Source of the DNA: Geobacter sp.
GTDB taxonomy: Bacteria; Desulfobacterota; Desulfuromonadia; Geobacterales; DSM-12255
Length of the DNA: 49,766 bases
Assembly (NCBI GenBank): GCA_009886125.1
Contig: VFJK01000003.1
Span: 1-49,766, forward strand
Reading direction: 5' to 3'
Both the position numbers and the translations under genes were made by a program. The notes beneath the pieces are model-generated. The model was not told the origin of the DNA, made no database searches, and worked only from the letters and a program-made list of their open reading frames with translations. Below, piece by piece: positions 17,555-28,935 of the stretch; within the stretch, counting starts at the first letter, position 1; each line of letters starts with the position of its first letter.

Positions 17555-18466
17555 ATGAAAAACAGAAAAATCGGCGTACTGATGGGCGGGCTCTCTGCCG
17601 AGCGTGAAGTCTCCCTGAAAAGCGGGGCCGCTGTTCACAAGGCGCTGCTGGCAAGGGGATTCGATGCTGTCACGGTGGATGTCGGGCGCGATCTTTCAAC
17701 GCGACTTGGAGAGGAAAAGATCGAAGTCGCCTTTGTCTGCCTGCATGGACGCTATGGTGAAGATGGTGCGGTGCAGGGTCTTCTCGAGCTGATGGGGATA
17801 CCGTATACGGGTTCCGGAGTCCTTGCCAGCGCACTGGCGATGGACAAGATTTTTGCGAAAAAGATTTTTGCGGCAAGCGGTCTTACCATAACACCGTACG
17901 TTGTCTTTAAAAAAGGAGATGCTCCGGATCCGGCAAAAATCCTGTTCGGGTTCCCGGTTGTGGTGAAGCCTTCACGTGAGGGTTCATCCGTCGGCGTCAG
18001 TATCGTCAAGGCTGCCGAAGAGCTGTCCAAGGCTATGGAGAGTGCATTCTGCTATGACAACGAGATCCTGGTTGAAAAGTACGTCAAGGGGCGTGAGATC
18101 CAGGTCGGGATACTTGATGAGAAGGGGATCGGGGCGATAGAGATCGTTCCGAAAAACGAGTTCTACGACTTTGAAGCGAAATACACGGATGGAATGGCGA
18201 TACATATCATGCCTGCACCGCTTCCGGGTGATCAGTATGACGAACTGCTCAGGTCGGGTGAGATCGCACATGCAGTTCTCGGCTGCTCCGGATACAGTCG
18301 GGTTGACTTCATCGTCACAGAGGACAAAGAGGCGTATCTTCTGGAGGTCAACACCCTTCCGGGGATGACCTCCTTAAGTCTTCTGCCGGAAATTGCACAG
18401 CACGCAGGAGTTGGTTTCGAGGAGTTGGTGGAGAGGATTATCCGTTCTGCATCGCTCAAAATATGA
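17555..18466 (+). CDS. ddl: D-alanine:D-alanine ligase
   Basis: Ddl joins two D-alanines for use by MurF. It is an ATP-grasp enzyme. [18 protein letters not shown] at the N-terminus, [15 protein letters not shown] in the ATP-binding lobe, and [18 protein letters not shown] with the metal-binding residues at the end are all typical. Translation from ATG 17555 is chosen because GGGAGG lies five bases before it; a frame from GTG 17543 adds four residues only. Length is 303 residues. Confidence 0.96.
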   Translation: MKNRKIGVLMGGLSAEREVSLKSGAAVHKALLARGFDAVTVDVGRDLSTRLGEEKIEVAFVCLHGRYGEDGAVQGLLELMGIPYTGSGVLASALAMDKIFAKKIFAASGLTITPYVVFKKGDAPDPAKILFGFPVVVKPSREGSSVGVSIVKAAEELSKAMESAFCYDNEILVEKYVKGREIQVGILDEKGIGAIEIVPKNEFYDFEAKYTDGMAIHIMPAPLPGDQYDELLRSGEIAHAVLGCSGYSRVDFIVTEDKEAYLLEVNTLPGMTSLSLLPEIAQHAGVGFEELVERIIRSASLKI

Positions 18467-18592
18467 GGGATAAAAAAGTTTTTTACGGGGCAGTTTCCAC
18501 TATAAACCGTGACTGATATATGCTATTTATTTTGAATAAAATGTACTGCGTGCAAGCGCGTCATTTATCAGGATGAAGCGCTTTCGGAGACT

Positions 18593-19414
18593 ATGCGCGA
18601 ACTTAACCTGAACAATCAAAAGCCGGCGACGAGAAACCGTTTCAAGAAACAACGGAAAAAGATCAGCTTCCGCGGTTTCCTGAAAAAAACTGTGCGAGTG
18701 GCAACTGCAGTTGTGGTAGTATCTCTTGTCTTTCTTGTCTGCTTTGAGCTGTACGGTTTTGTAGGAAAAACGACTTTTTTAAAGCTTGACCGGGTAGATG
18801 TTTCAGGCTTCAAGAAGCTTACCCGTGATGAGATCATGTCATCTGCCGCAGTCAAGATCGGCGACGATCTTCTCGGGCTCCGTCTCTCGCGGATGGGGGA
18901 GCAGCTGACGAAGAATCCCTGGATAGCATCGGTAAGGGTTCGGCGGAATTTCCCACACTCACTTTCGATTGATGTTGTTGAGCGGCAGCCGGTAGGTATA
19001 GTCAGTATGGGATACCTGTACTATCTTGACAGTCGCGGCGAGATATTCAAACCGCTTCAGGAGGGCGACAGCCTTGATTTCCCTGTTATCACCGGGCTTT
19101 CGGAAGATGATATTCTCAAGGACCCATCCGGGGCAAAAGAGACTCTGAAAGGAGTCCTTGCTCTGTTGCAGCATCTTCAGAAGGATAGATCCGGAGTCAG
19201 GCTGGCTGATATTTCCGAACTCCATTACGATAAGGGTTTCGGCTATACTCTTTTCACGACCGACCAGGGGCTGCCAATACGGCTTGGAACGAGCGGGTTC
19301 GATGAGAAGCTCGATCGTTTGTCAAGGGTCTACAGTGAACTTCAGCCTCAGATCCCGACACTTGAGTATATCGATCTGGATTACAACGACAGAATAGTGG
19401 TTAAAAAAACCTGA
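18593..19414 (+). CDS. ftsQ: Cell division protein FtsQ
   Basis: FtsQ is a bitopic divisome scaffold that binds FtsL and FtsB. A basic cytoplasmic N-terminus (about residues 1-33) leads to one membrane span (about 35-55). The periplasmic POTRA domain starts near FLKLDRVDVSGFKKLTRDEIM, and an FtsQ beta-domain follows with DVVERQPVGIV and YYLDSRGEIFKPL. Length is 273 residues. It is preceded by a 126-base AT-rich gap that could hold an internal promoter, though I see no convincing pair of boxes. GGAG (18585-18588) precedes the ATG. Confidence 0.92.
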   Translation: MRELNLNNQKPATRNRFKKQRKKISFRGFLKKTVRVATAVVVVSLVFLVCFELYGFVGKTTFLKLDRVDVSGFKKLTRDEIMSSAAVKIGDDLLGLRLSRMGEQLTKNPWIASVRVRRNFPHSLSIDVVERQPVGIVSMGYLYYLDSRGEIFKPLQEGDSLDFPVITGLSEDDILKDPSGAKETLKGVLALLQHLQKDRSGVRLADISELHYDKGFGYTLFTTDQGLPIRLGTSGFDEKLDRLSRVYSELQPQIPTLEYIDLDYNDRIVVKKT

Positions 19415-19470
19415 TGATGGCTGTCAAGCCAATCCATCCATAAAGCACACAGCTCATTTTGGGGGTATCA

Positions 19471-20709
19471 ATGTCTGGCAGAAGAGACAACCTGATTGTA
19501 GGTCTTGATATTGGAACGACGAAGATCTGCGCGATCGTCGGCAATCTTACCGAAGACGGTCTTGATATAGTCGGAATCGGGTCCAGCCCTTCGCACGGCC
19601 TTCGCAAAGGGGTCGTCATAAATATTGACAGCACGGTACAGTCGATACGAAAAGCGATTGAAGAGGCTGAACTGATGGCCGGCTGTGAGATAAAGAGCGT
19701 CTTTGCAGGCATTGCCGGCGGGCACATAAAGGGGATGAATTCCCAGGGTGTCATAGCCATAAAAAACCGCGAAGTCGCTCCAGATGATGTAAAGCGGGTC
19801 ATCGATGCGGCAAAGGCTATCGCAATACCTATGGACCGCGAGGTAATCCATATCCTGCCTCAGGAGTTCATCATAGATGATCAGGACGGCATCCGCGAAC
19901 CACTGGGGATGAGCGGCGTCCGTCTGGAGGCGAAAGTCCATATTGTCACCGGTGCTGCGGCAAGTGCACAGAATATTGTCAAATCCTGTAACCGTGCAGG
20001 CCTTGATGTCGCTGATATTGTGCTTGAACAGCTGGCATCTTCCGAGGCGGTGCTTTCAGCGGAAGAGAAAGAGCTGGGGGTCGCTCTCGTTGATATCGGC
20101 GGTGGTACTACCGATATTGCGATATTTGTCGATGGCGCGATCAAGCACACTTCCGTGCTCGCTCTTGGCGGGAACCAGTTGACGAACGACATAGCTGTCG
20201 GACTGAGAACGCCCATGGCTGAGGCTGAGAAGATCAAGCAGAAATACGGCTGCTGCCTCTCATCCATGGTCGGCAAGGATGAGACCATCGAAGTTCCCAG
20301 TGTCGGCGGCAGAAAACCCCGGATCCTTTCGAGGCAGCTTCTGGCGGAGATCCTTGAGCCCAGGGTGGAGGAGATATTCACGCTCGTCAACCGGGAGATC
20401 GTCAAGTCCGGATATGAGGATATGATCGCCTCCGGAGTCGTCATCTCCGGCGGGAGCACTATTCTGGAGGGTATGCCTGAACTTGCAGAACAGATCTTCA
20501 ACCTCCCGGTCCGCAGAGGTGGGCCGCAGAATATCGGCGGCCTTGTTGATGTCGTAAATTCGCCGGTCTATGCAACAGGCGTCGGACTTGTTATTTACGG
20601 CAGTCGGCATATTGATACTACGGCTCACTTCCCGACGAACCAGAGCGATGACAGCGTGTTCAGGAAGGTGAGTAGAAGGATGAAAGAGTGGTTCGGCGAA
20701 TTCTTTTAA
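19471..20709 (+). CDS. ftsA: Cell division protein FtsA
   Basis: FtsA is an actin-like ATPase that anchors FtsZ to the membrane. The phosphate-1 motif GLDIGTTKICAIVG is at the N-terminus. VDIGGGTTDIAIF forms the second phosphate loop, SGGSTILEGMPELAE the adenosine motif, and the C-terminal KEWFGEFF resembles the amphipathic membrane-targeting helix. ATG 19471 has GGGGG just upstream; a TTG four codons earlier is less likely. Length is 412 residues. Its stop codon overlaps the left end of a palindromic element. Confidence 0.96.
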   Translation: MSGRRDNLIVGLDIGTTKICAIVGNLTEDGLDIVGIGSSPSHGLRKGVVINIDSTVQSIRKAIEEAELMAGCEIKSVFAGIAGGHIKGMNSQGVIAIKNREVAPDDVKRVIDAAKAIAIPMDREVIHILPQEFIIDDQDGIREPLGMSGVRLEAKVHIVTGAAASAQNIVKSCNRAGLDVADIVLEQLASSEAVLSAEEKELGVALVDIGGGTTDIAIFVDGAIKHTSVLALGGNQLTNDIAVGLRTPMAEAEKIKQKYGCCLSSMVGKDETIEVPSVGGRKPRILSRQLLAEILEPRVEEIFTLVNREIVKSGYEDMIASGVVISGGSTILEGMPELAEQIFNLPVRRGGPQNIGGLVDVVNSPVYATGVGLVIYGSRHIDTTAHFPTNQSDDSVFRKVSRRMKEWFGEFF

Positions 20710-20835
20710 GGAGGAGCGCCACTTTTGCGCAATCTCGGCGTTGACGTTCGGAAGCTCCTTGTGCGACGTAGCGCTGCTACGTCTCCGCGGGCTCCCTCCG
20801 TCGCCTTGACCTTGCACAAAATTGACACTCCTTAA
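20706..20835. repeat. 130-base palindromic element between ftsA and ftsZ
   Basis: The ends are TTAAGGAG (20706-20713) and CTCCTTAA (20828-20835). The centre is GACGTAGC, a 3-base loop, then GCTACGTC. Partly matching arms in between (for example TTTTGCGCAA on the left and TTGCACAAAA on the right) make one long imperfect hairpin. The left end includes the ftsA stop codon. It looks like a mobile palindromic repeat rather than ordinary leader sequence. Confidence 0.65.
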
Positions 20836-20845
20836 AGCGCAAGCA

Positions 20846-20870
20846 GGTCGCTTCAGGAGAAGCGATGACC
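20846..20870 (+). promoter_or_regulatory. Hairpin in the ftsZ leader
   Basis: TCGCTTC (20848-20854) and GAAGCGA (20859-20865) form a perfect 7-base stem with loop AGGA, flanked by GG and ACC. The downstream stretch TGACCTTGCAGAAATTGA nearly repeats part of the right end of the neighbouring palindromic element. No T-run follows, so it is not a usual terminator; its role is unknown. Confidence 0.45.
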
Positions 20871-20925
20871 TTGCAGAAATTGATATCAGTTATATTTCAT
20901 CATAAACCGGGGAAGGGGGTGCGGT

Positions 20926-22083
20926 ATGCAGTTTGAGCTTGACCAAAGCATTGAGGTGACTGCAAAAATCAAGGTTGTCGGGGTTGGCGGAGGCGGAAGC
21001 AATGCGGTGAACACGATGATCGACAAACATGTCCATCATGTCGAGTTCATCGTTGCCAATACCGATGCGCAGGCTTTGAGAACCTCCAAGGCTCCGACAA
21101 AGGTTCAGCTTGGATCGATCCTGACCAAGGGGCTTGGTGCGGGGGCGGACCCCGGTGTTGGTCGCGATGCGGCGATCGAGGATCGTGAGCGCCTGATGGA
21201 GACGCTTCAGGGTGCCGATATGGTTTTCGTGGCTGCCGGCATGGGTGGCGGAACCGGTACCGGTGCTGCTCCGGTTGTTGCCGATGTTGCCAAGGAGCTC
21301 GGCGCTCTTACCGTCGGAGTCGTGACAAAGCCGTTCACCCGCGAAGGCAAGCGCCGCAAGGAGCAGGCTGAGATCGGTATCCGCGAACTGAAAAAGCATG
21401 TCGACTCCCTTATTGTCATCCCGAATGACCGCCTGATCGGACTTGCAGGGAAAAACACCTCGATCCTTGATGCGTTCAAGCCTTCTGATGATGTGCTCCG
21501 GCAGGCTGTCCAGGGGATTTCCGATCTGATTACCACTACCGGTATGATCAATGTCGACTTTGCCGACGTCAAGTCTATCATGAGTGTACGCGGGATGGCT
21601 ATAATGGGTATAGGTCTGTCGAGCGGTGATAACCGTGCCACTGAAGCAGCGACCGCAGCTATTTCGAGTCCGATTCTTGAAGATATCGACATCTCCGGTG
21701 CAAAGGGTGTCCTGGTTAACATCTGTGGTTCCTCAAGTATGACGATGGAGGAGTATGAGGTCGTCAGTCGTATTATTCACGAGAAGGTCCATGAGGACGC
21801 AAATATCATTATCGGTCTTCTTGTAGACGAAGAGCTTGGTGACAAGCTTAAGGTCACTGCGATTGCTACCGGCTTTGGTGACCGCTTTGACATGGAAAAG
21901 GGGAAAATCGAGAAGGTTACAAAGCTTCAGGATGTAGCGAGAACCAATCTCGATACTCCTACCTTTGTCCGCAACAGCGGGCAGGATCAGCGCAGGTCCT
22001 CGGTTGTCAAACAGTCAAGCTTCTCGATGGATGAGGATGATCAGTATGATATCCCCACTTTCCTTCGCAAATCGGTAGACTGA
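20926..22083 (+). CDS. ftsZ: Cell division GTPase FtsZ
   Basis: FtsZ is the tubulin-like GTPase that forms the division ring. The N-terminus has [13 protein letters not shown], the tubulin signature [11 protein letters not shown], and the T7 loop [12 protein letters not shown] short C-terminal linker leads to the conserved peptide [11 protein letters not shown], which binds FtsA. Length is 385 residues. The start ATG follows a G-rich ribosome site (AAGGGGGTG). It is the last dcw gene here and is followed by a hairpin. Confidence 0.98.
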   Translation: MQFELDQSIEVTAKIKVVGVGGGGSNAVNTMIDKHVHHVEFIVANTDAQALRTSKAPTKVQLGSILTKGLGAGADPGVGRDAAIEDRERLMETLQGADMVFVAAGMGGGTGTGAAPVVADVAKELGALTVGVVTKPFTREGKRRKEQAEIGIRELKKHVDSLIVIPNDRLIGLAGKNTSILDAFKPSDDVLRQAVQGISDLITTTGMINVDFADVKSIMSVRGMAIMGIGLSSGDNRATEAATAAISSPILEDIDISGAKGVLVNICGSSSMTMEEYEVVSRIIHEKVHEDANIIIGLLVDEELGDKLKVTAIATGFGDRFDMEKGKIEKVTKLQDVARTNLDTPTFVRNSGQDQRRSSVVKQSSFSMDEDDQYDIPTFLRKSVD

Positions 22084-22090
22084 TTCATTG

Positions 22091-22120
22091 CCGGCTCCCC
22101 ACCCCCCGGGGAGCCGGTTT
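22091..22120 (+). terminator. Terminator of the dcw operon
   Basis: CCGGCTCCCC (22091-22100) and GGGGAGCCGG (22108-22117) form a perfect 10-base stem with a 7-base loop, followed by TTTACTTT. The stem is strong and the T-run short and interrupted. Confidence 0.7.
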
Positions 22121-22145
22121 ACTTTGAAGCATCCAATCCTCGATA

Positions 22146-23780
22146 ATGTCCTGGAAAATCATATCAAAACTTAAAAGCAGACTCGGTACAGAGTCAGGTG
22201 CTTCAACACGCAGGCGCGGGGCATCCTTGAGGATATGCATTCTGTATCCGAATCGATACAGTGTCGGGATGAGCAACCTCGGTTTTCAGGCTGTGTATTC
22301 GATGCTGAACGCGTACCCGGATATACTCTGCGAGCGGGCCTTTCTCCCGGACCCTGAAGAGATGCGGGAGTATCTGGAGAGCCGGACTCCTCTTCTCTCT
22401 CTTGAGTCGCAGCAGCGGGTGTCAGGTTTTGATATCGTGGCTTTTTCGGTCTCATTCGAAAGTGATTATCTGAATATCCCCGCAATGTTCCGCCTCGCCG
22501 GAATCCCCTGCTACTCCTCAGAAAGAACAGAACGAGACCCGTTTGTGCTTGCGGGTGGTGCAGCTACGTTCCTGAACCCGGAGCCTGTAGCGGATTTCAT
22601 GGATGCACTCTGTATTGGTGAAGCTGAAGAGATCCTTCCCGGGCTCCTTGACAAGCTTTGCGGCGCTTCGACCGGTAGAAGCGGACTTATTGAGGAGCTG
22701 TCAATGCTTCCGGGAGTCTATACCCCGGCCCTCGTTCAACAAGGTTCAAAAAAGCAGGTCACGCGGCTTTACCTCAAGGATCTTGACAGTCACCATGTTG
22801 CTACCGTTATAAACGCACCGGAGGCAGAATTTTCTGATCTACATCTTGTCGAGCTTTCACGTGGCTGTCCCAGGGGGTGTCGCTTCTGTGCAGCAGGCTA
22901 TATCTATCTTCCATACCGGCAGCGATCAGTTGATGCTGTCAAAATCGATGTCGAAACGGGGATAGCCAATAACAGGAAGATCGGACTCGTTGCAGCTGCG
23001 GTTGGAGATTATCGGGGTATCGGGGAGCTGAGTCGCTATATCATCGACACCGGAGGGAGTTTTTCAGTATCTTCACTCCGGATTGACGGACTTGATGAGA
23101 CCATGACTGATCTTCTGGTCGAGAGTGGGCACAAAACTGCAACGCTTGCCCCGGAGGGCGGATCACAGAGGCTTCGCGATCTGATCAAAAAGGATATTAC
23201 GGAAGAACAGATATTTTCAGCCTGTGAACGGCTTATAGGTAAGGATATCCTGAACCTGAAACTCTACTTTATCATCGGGCTGCCGACAGAAACCGACGCT
23301 GACATACAGAAACTGCTTGAACTTGTAGCGAAGATCCGCGAGCTTGTTGTCTTACAGGCAAAGCTGAACAGACGTCTTGGTGAAATCACCCTCTCGATCA
23401 ATCCGTTTATTCCGAAACCGTTCACCCCGTTCCAGTGGTGCGGCATGACTCCGCTGAAGACCCTTGAGGGCAGGTTGAAAACTATCCAGCAAGCTTTGAG
23501 GCGTATCCCTAATGTTACGGTACAGTCTGAAAGTCTCAAAGATGCCATGCTTCAGGCGCTTCTCTCAAGAGGAGACAGAAGGCTTTCTGCGTTTCTTGTC
23601 AAGAGTGATGAACTCCAGAGCTGGCGTAAAGGGGCAAAGGCGCTGGGGCTGGCTGTTGAAGAGATCGTTACGAGGCAGATTCCGCTTGATGAAGAGCTCC
23701 CTTGGGATTTCATAAAGAGTGTGCCGAAGGATCTGCTGAAGAGGGAGTACCTGAGCGCCTTCCCAGAGAGAAACGTGTAA
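22146..23780 (+). CDS. B12-binding-type radical SAM protein (TIGR03960-like)
   Basis: The radical SAM [4Fe-4S] motif CxxxCxxC is at C241, C245 and C248 in RGCPRGCRFCAAG. The N-terminal part, starting RICILYPNRYSVGMSNLGFQ, resembles the degenerate B12-binding domain of this family, and a middle segment FVLAGGAATFLNPEP is typical. The C-terminal part (NPFIPKPFTPFQW) also matches. The substrate is unknown; in many bacteria the related gene is followed by a DUF2344 domain, which is absent here. Length is 544 residues. No clear ribosome site precedes ATG 22146. It starts right after the dcw terminator and may be read through from it. Confidence 0.82.
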   Translation: MSWKIISKLKSRLGTESGASTRRRGASLRICILYPNRYSVGMSNLGFQAVYSMLNAYPDILCERAFLPDPEEMREYLESRTPLLSLESQQRVSGFDIVAFSVSFESDYLNIPAMFRLAGIPCYSSERTERDPFVLAGGAATFLNPEPVADFMDALCIGEAEEILPGLLDKLCGASTGRSGLIEELSMLPGVYTPALVQQGSKKQVTRLYLKDLDSHHVATVINAPEAEFSDLHLVELSRGCPRGCRFCAAGYIYLPYRQRSVDAVKIDVETGIANNRKIGLVAAAVGDYRGIGELSRYIIDTGGSFSVSSLRIDGLDETMTDLLVESGHKTATLAPEGGSQRLRDLIKKDITEEQIFSACERLIGKDILNLKLYFIIGLPTETDADIQKLLELVAKIRELVVLQAKLNRRLGEITLSINPFIPKPFTPFQWCGMTPLKTLEGRLKTIQQALRRIPNVTVQSESLKDAMLQALLSRGDRRLSAFLVKSDELQSWRKGAKALGLAVEEIVTRQIPLDEELPWDFIKSVPKDLLKREYLSAFPERNV

Positions 23781-23978
23781 TCGTGCTGTAAAGGTCAATC
23801 TTCGAAGTTTGCTGACCGCTTCATTGAAATCGTTTTATTTTTATCCCATTTCCGGATCGCTTCCTGCCAATATCTAAACCCTCAATTAAATATTCTTTCA
23901 AATAAAATACTAAGACTTAATGAGTTTGAGCGTTCAGCCTGATGATATAACTTATAAAAAACAGTTATGAAATTTTAA

Positions 23979-24008
23979 TTGCAATTAGCTGCTTAAATAA
24001 TCTATATT
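23979..24008 (+). promoter_or_regulatory. Possible promoter of the GGDEF-PilZ gene
   Basis: The 267-base gap before the gene is markedly AT-rich. TTGCAA (23979-23984) and TATATT (24003-24008) at 18-base spacing are the best pair of boxes I see. Several alternatives exist in such sequence. Confidence 0.3.
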
Positions 24009-24047
24009 TATAAAATCTTATATTACGATTTATAAGGCAGAGGTACA

Positions 24048-25226
24048 GTGTTCTCCCCCCACCCGCTAACAGACAAGTTTTCTGATCAGCTTATCCCGCT
24101 CCTTTCTGTCGAGACAGAGGATTCATATCTGCTTGCAAGAGTCGATGAACTGGCAGGAGTGCATGGCAACCCCGTGTACAAGGAGATGCTTCTGGTCATG
24201 ACCGGGAAGCATTTCGGCGCTGATCTTTCGAAAAAGTACTGGGAGGAGGCGGTCAGCCATTGTCACAGCATATTCAAACCTGAATTTGCAAAGCGCGGAT
24301 TCCGCCCTGCTCTGATGGATTATCTTCGCCACATTGTGTGGGAGTTCGCTGATCCGAGAATCATCGAAGGGGACTATCTCTACAATATTACCCGATCATC
24401 GGTCACTGACGGGCTTACCGGTCTTTACAACCAGACCTACTTCAAGAGGATACTGGAAAAGACGATCTATAATCAGCGACGGGACGAAGAGACCTCGTTT
24501 GCACTGGTTTTATTCGATCTTGACCACTTCAAGCAGTATAACGACCGCTGCGGTCATCTTTTCGGTGATGAGGCGCTCAGGCTCTGCGCAGAGATAATCA
24601 ACAGGAATCTCAGAGAAGGTGATATTGCAGTCAGATATGGTGGCGAGGAGTTTGCGCTGCTGCTTCCAAAACTTGATAGGCATTCCGCTTTTTCAGTCGC
24701 GGAGAGGATCAGAAAGGGGATCGAGAAGCATTATTTCCCCAAACAGGAGCTTCTCGATAACGGTACCCTCACCATAAGTGGCGGGATCTCTGTTTTCCCT
24801 GACAGCGGTACGACTGCAGAGGAGATAATCCAGTCTGCCGATAAAGAGCTTTATAAGGCAAAGCAGCGCAGAAATTACATATACTCTTTCTCGGAAGACA
24901 GGAGGAAGAACTCAAGACGAACGGTACGGTCACTTGTCGAGTACGCATCTTTTGACGGCGCTCTCTACCGGCCGGCGCTCTCGACAGATATAAGCGAGCA
25001 TGGAATGGGGCTTGGATGCGAAAGTCTGCTGGAGGAGGGGATGACTCTGTCTCTTCGGTTGACGAAACCGTACTGGCCAGAGAACATCCATCTGTCGGCA
25101 AAAGTCAGGCAGGTCCGCCGCAAGGATGAAGTCGTCTATATCGGGCTTGAATTTAACGAATCACTCGATTCGATTGAAAACCTTCTTACACGTCAAAAGA
25201 ACTCTCTTGCCACGGTCGCACGATAA
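24048..25226 (+). CDS. Diguanylate cyclase with C-terminal PilZ domain
   Basis: The protein should make cyclic di-GMP from GTP and also bind it. Residues 1-118 are an uncharacterised, mostly helical N-terminal region. The GGDEF domain (about 120-290) has FDLDHFKQYND for metal binding and the active-site GGEEF at 198-202. An RxxD product-inhibition site (R189 to D192) lies five residues before it, so feedback control is likely. The PilZ domain (about 285-392) shows the Arg-rich RRKNSRRTVR entry and DISEHGMGL, the expected c-di-GMP-binding elements. There is no membrane segment. It starts at GTG 24048 behind AGAGGT. It converges on rdgC with a 15-base gap. Confidence 0.9.
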   Translation: MFSPHPLTDKFSDQLIPLLSVETEDSYLLARVDELAGVHGNPVYKEMLLVMTGKHFGADLSKKYWEEAVSHCHSIFKPEFAKRGFRPALMDYLRHIVWEFADPRIIEGDYLYNITRSSVTDGLTGLYNQTYFKRILEKTIYNQRRDEETSFALVLFDLDHFKQYNDRCGHLFGDEALRLCAEIINRNLREGDIAVRYGGEEFALLLPKLDRHSAFSVAERIRKGIEKHYFPKQELLDNGTLTISGGISVFPDSGTTAEEIIQSADKELYKAKQRRNYIYSFSEDRRKNSRRTVRSLVEYASFDGALYRPALSTDISEHGMGLGCESLLEEGMTLSLRLTKPYWPENIHLSAKVRQVRRKDEVVYIGLEFNESLDSIENLLTRQKNSLATVAR

Positions 25227-25241
25227 AGTCCGGAATAACCC

Positions 25242-26411
25242 TCAACCATTTGTTTCAAGCCATCCTTTAATCTCATCAACTCGTAAAACCCATGCAGTGC
25301 TAAGCCGCTCTCTGAGAAATGCGGATAGCAGAGAGTCAAACAGCTGGGTCCCGCACTCAAGCAGATGCATCCGCTCATAGAAAACCGCTTCCTGCTCGGC
25401 AGACTTGTCAGCGGTATTATCCTTTTCGATCTGTACTGACGGGCACTTGAATGAACCGAAGTGAAAAAGTTCACCTTTCAGCGTCAGCTTCCAGGAATGT
25501 TCGTCCTTTTCAAAATGGATGGTCGCTTCGGTGATTTTCTTCCCGAGATGAAGTGCGGCAAGAACTTCACTGAAATTGTCCTGCGCCCCTGCCACGGTGA
25601 TTTTCTGGGTGCCGGACTCTCCGTTTACCTGGAGCAGCAGCCGGTCATTCATGAATGAAGTGAATGGCTCTCCGCTTCCGAAAATGCCGGGTGTGCATAC
25701 GGTGTGCTCTCCGGATCCGGTCATGGTCTGATGAAGGAGCCAGAGGAGAAAGTCCTGGCCTATCCAGAGGTTTGACCTGATCAGGTCGAGGACCGATTCA
25801 GTCGATGCGAGGTTCGCCTTCTCAAGTTCAGGCAGGAGATCGTCAGCAGATAGACGCATGGCACGGGCAAAGGGGTGTATCATCAGGAGCCTGAGGCCGG
25901 GGAAGCTTTTCTTGAACTCGGTCTCAAACAGATCGATGACTTTCGGGCTGAGGGATGCAAGGGTCACGAGGCCGCTCCTGGTGTCCCAGATCACATCGTA
26001 CATCGCCGGAGAAGGGAGAGCCCGTGCGAGGAGGGAGAGGCGGACCGCATCACGGATATCTTCCCGCTTCTGCTTTGGGACCCTGAAAAAGCCTGGATTG
26101 GATTCCAGAAAGTCCTGTTCAGCGATCTGCTGGTAAGCTTTCAGGAGGGGGACCGGGATGCGACGCTGATCACGGCGAAGCGTGAAGCTGAGATAATGAT
26201 CACGGCGAAAGAGCTGCAACCCTGCAAAATCGGTACTCTGGCAGTCATCTGTCCTGACCCAGCCGATCGAGAGTTCTTCGGCAGAGCTCTCGATATTTTT
26301 GAACGAGGATTTTTCAAGGCACTCGCCGACCCACTCGAATATATTCCCTTCAGGCAGTTCGCCGACGACCTGGAACTGACATATGCTGACACTGTTTGCA
26401 AGTATTCCCAT
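25242..26411 (-). CDS. rdgC: Recombination-associated protein RdgC
   Basis: RdgC is a ring-forming DNA-binding protein that affects RecA-dependent recombination. This 389-residue protein matches in general layout: an N-terminal SICQFQVVGELP strand region, a middle segment on processing of basic residues (KQKREDIRDAVRLSLLARALPSP), and YDVIWDTRSGLVTLASLSPKVIDLFETEFKKSF, which is the most family-like part. The similarity is recognised, not computed, so a divergent RdgC is possible. AGGAG lies nine bases before the ATG. It is downstream of acyP and ligA on the - strand and may share their transcript. Confidence 0.72.
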   Translation of the reverse strand: MGILANSVSICQFQVVGELPEGNIFEWVGECLEKSSFKNIESSAEELSIGWVRTDDCQSTDFAGLQLFRRDHYLSFTLRRDQRRIPVPLLKAYQQIAEQDFLESNPGFFRVPKQKREDIRDAVRLSLLARALPSPAMYDVIWDTRSGLVTLASLSPKVIDLFETEFKKSFPGLRLLMIHPFARAMRLSADDLLPELEKANLASTESVLDLIRSNLWIGQDFLLWLLHQTMTGSGEHTVCTPGIFGSGEPFTSFMNDRLLLQVNGESGTQKITVAGAQDNFSEVLAALHLGKKITEATIHFEKDEHSWKLTLKGELFHFGSFKCPSVQIEKDNTADKSAEQEAVFYERMHLLECGTQLFDSLLSAFLRERLSTAWVLRVDEIKGWLETNG

Positions 26412-26489
26412 GGGGAGATGCTCCTTTATCGATAATAAGACGGGACCTATGGATACACTTTTTAGATAAGGAAGACAAGAGGCGAGAGA

Positions 26490-26764
26490 TCAATATATGA
26501 TGATGAATCCGCAAAACTCTCCTGCAAACGTCTCTTCTACGACTTCCACAAAATCGACCCGACCGGATGGCGGCCCGGAGCGGCACCATTCCAGCAGGGC
26601 GTCGACAGCCTCCTGAGCCCCTTCGAAGCACCCTTCCACCGCGCCATTTGTAAGGTTCCGGACCCAGCCGTTCACACGCAACCCCTGAGCGGTCATCCGG
26701 GTGTAATGGCGGAAGTTGACCCCCTGGACGATGCCGGTGACTATGACCCGTACCCTGCGATTCA

Positions 26765-26765
<1 letters not shown>
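26490..26765 (-). CDS. acyP: Acylphosphatase
   Basis: Acylphosphatase hydrolyses acyl phosphates such as carbamoyl phosphate and 1,3-bisphosphoglycerate. The catalytic segment is VTGIVQGVNFRHYTRMTAQ, with the phosphate-binding Arg; Asn replaces the usual Gly in VGFR. VNGWVRNLTNGAVEG contains the catalytic Asn. At about 91 residues it has the normal length. Its ATG shares a base with the ligA stop (TGATG), with GGAGAGG before it, so it is translationally coupled to ligA. Confidence 0.93.
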
Positions 26766-28798
<2,033 letters not shown>

Positions 28799-28866
28799 TT
28801 ATCGACGAAATAATAGCAGAAGCAGATCAAATTGGCCATGGGGATGATGCATCCTTTTACCAACCG

Positions 28867-28895
28867 TTGACACTGGCAAGACAATGACTTATTGT
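28867..28895 (+). promoter_or_regulatory. Promoter of the Ehr-type operon
   Basis: TTGACA (28867-28872), a 17-base spacer and TATTGT (28890-28895) form a strong sigma-70 promoter 41 bases before the first gene of the cluster. It lies in the 140-base divergent gap with ligA. Confidence 0.7.
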
Positions 28896-28935
28896 TCACG
28901 AAATCGATGCATACCAGCACTACCGGAGTTCTGAA

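Noticed and set aside
22105-22145. Second small operon start after ftsZ
   Set aside because: No promoter boxes are visible, and the short region is explained by the terminator and the gene leader.
23781-23830. Possible terminator after the radical SAM gene (GGTCA...TGACC)
   Set aside because: The stem is only five bases with a long loop, and the T-rich part is too far downstream.
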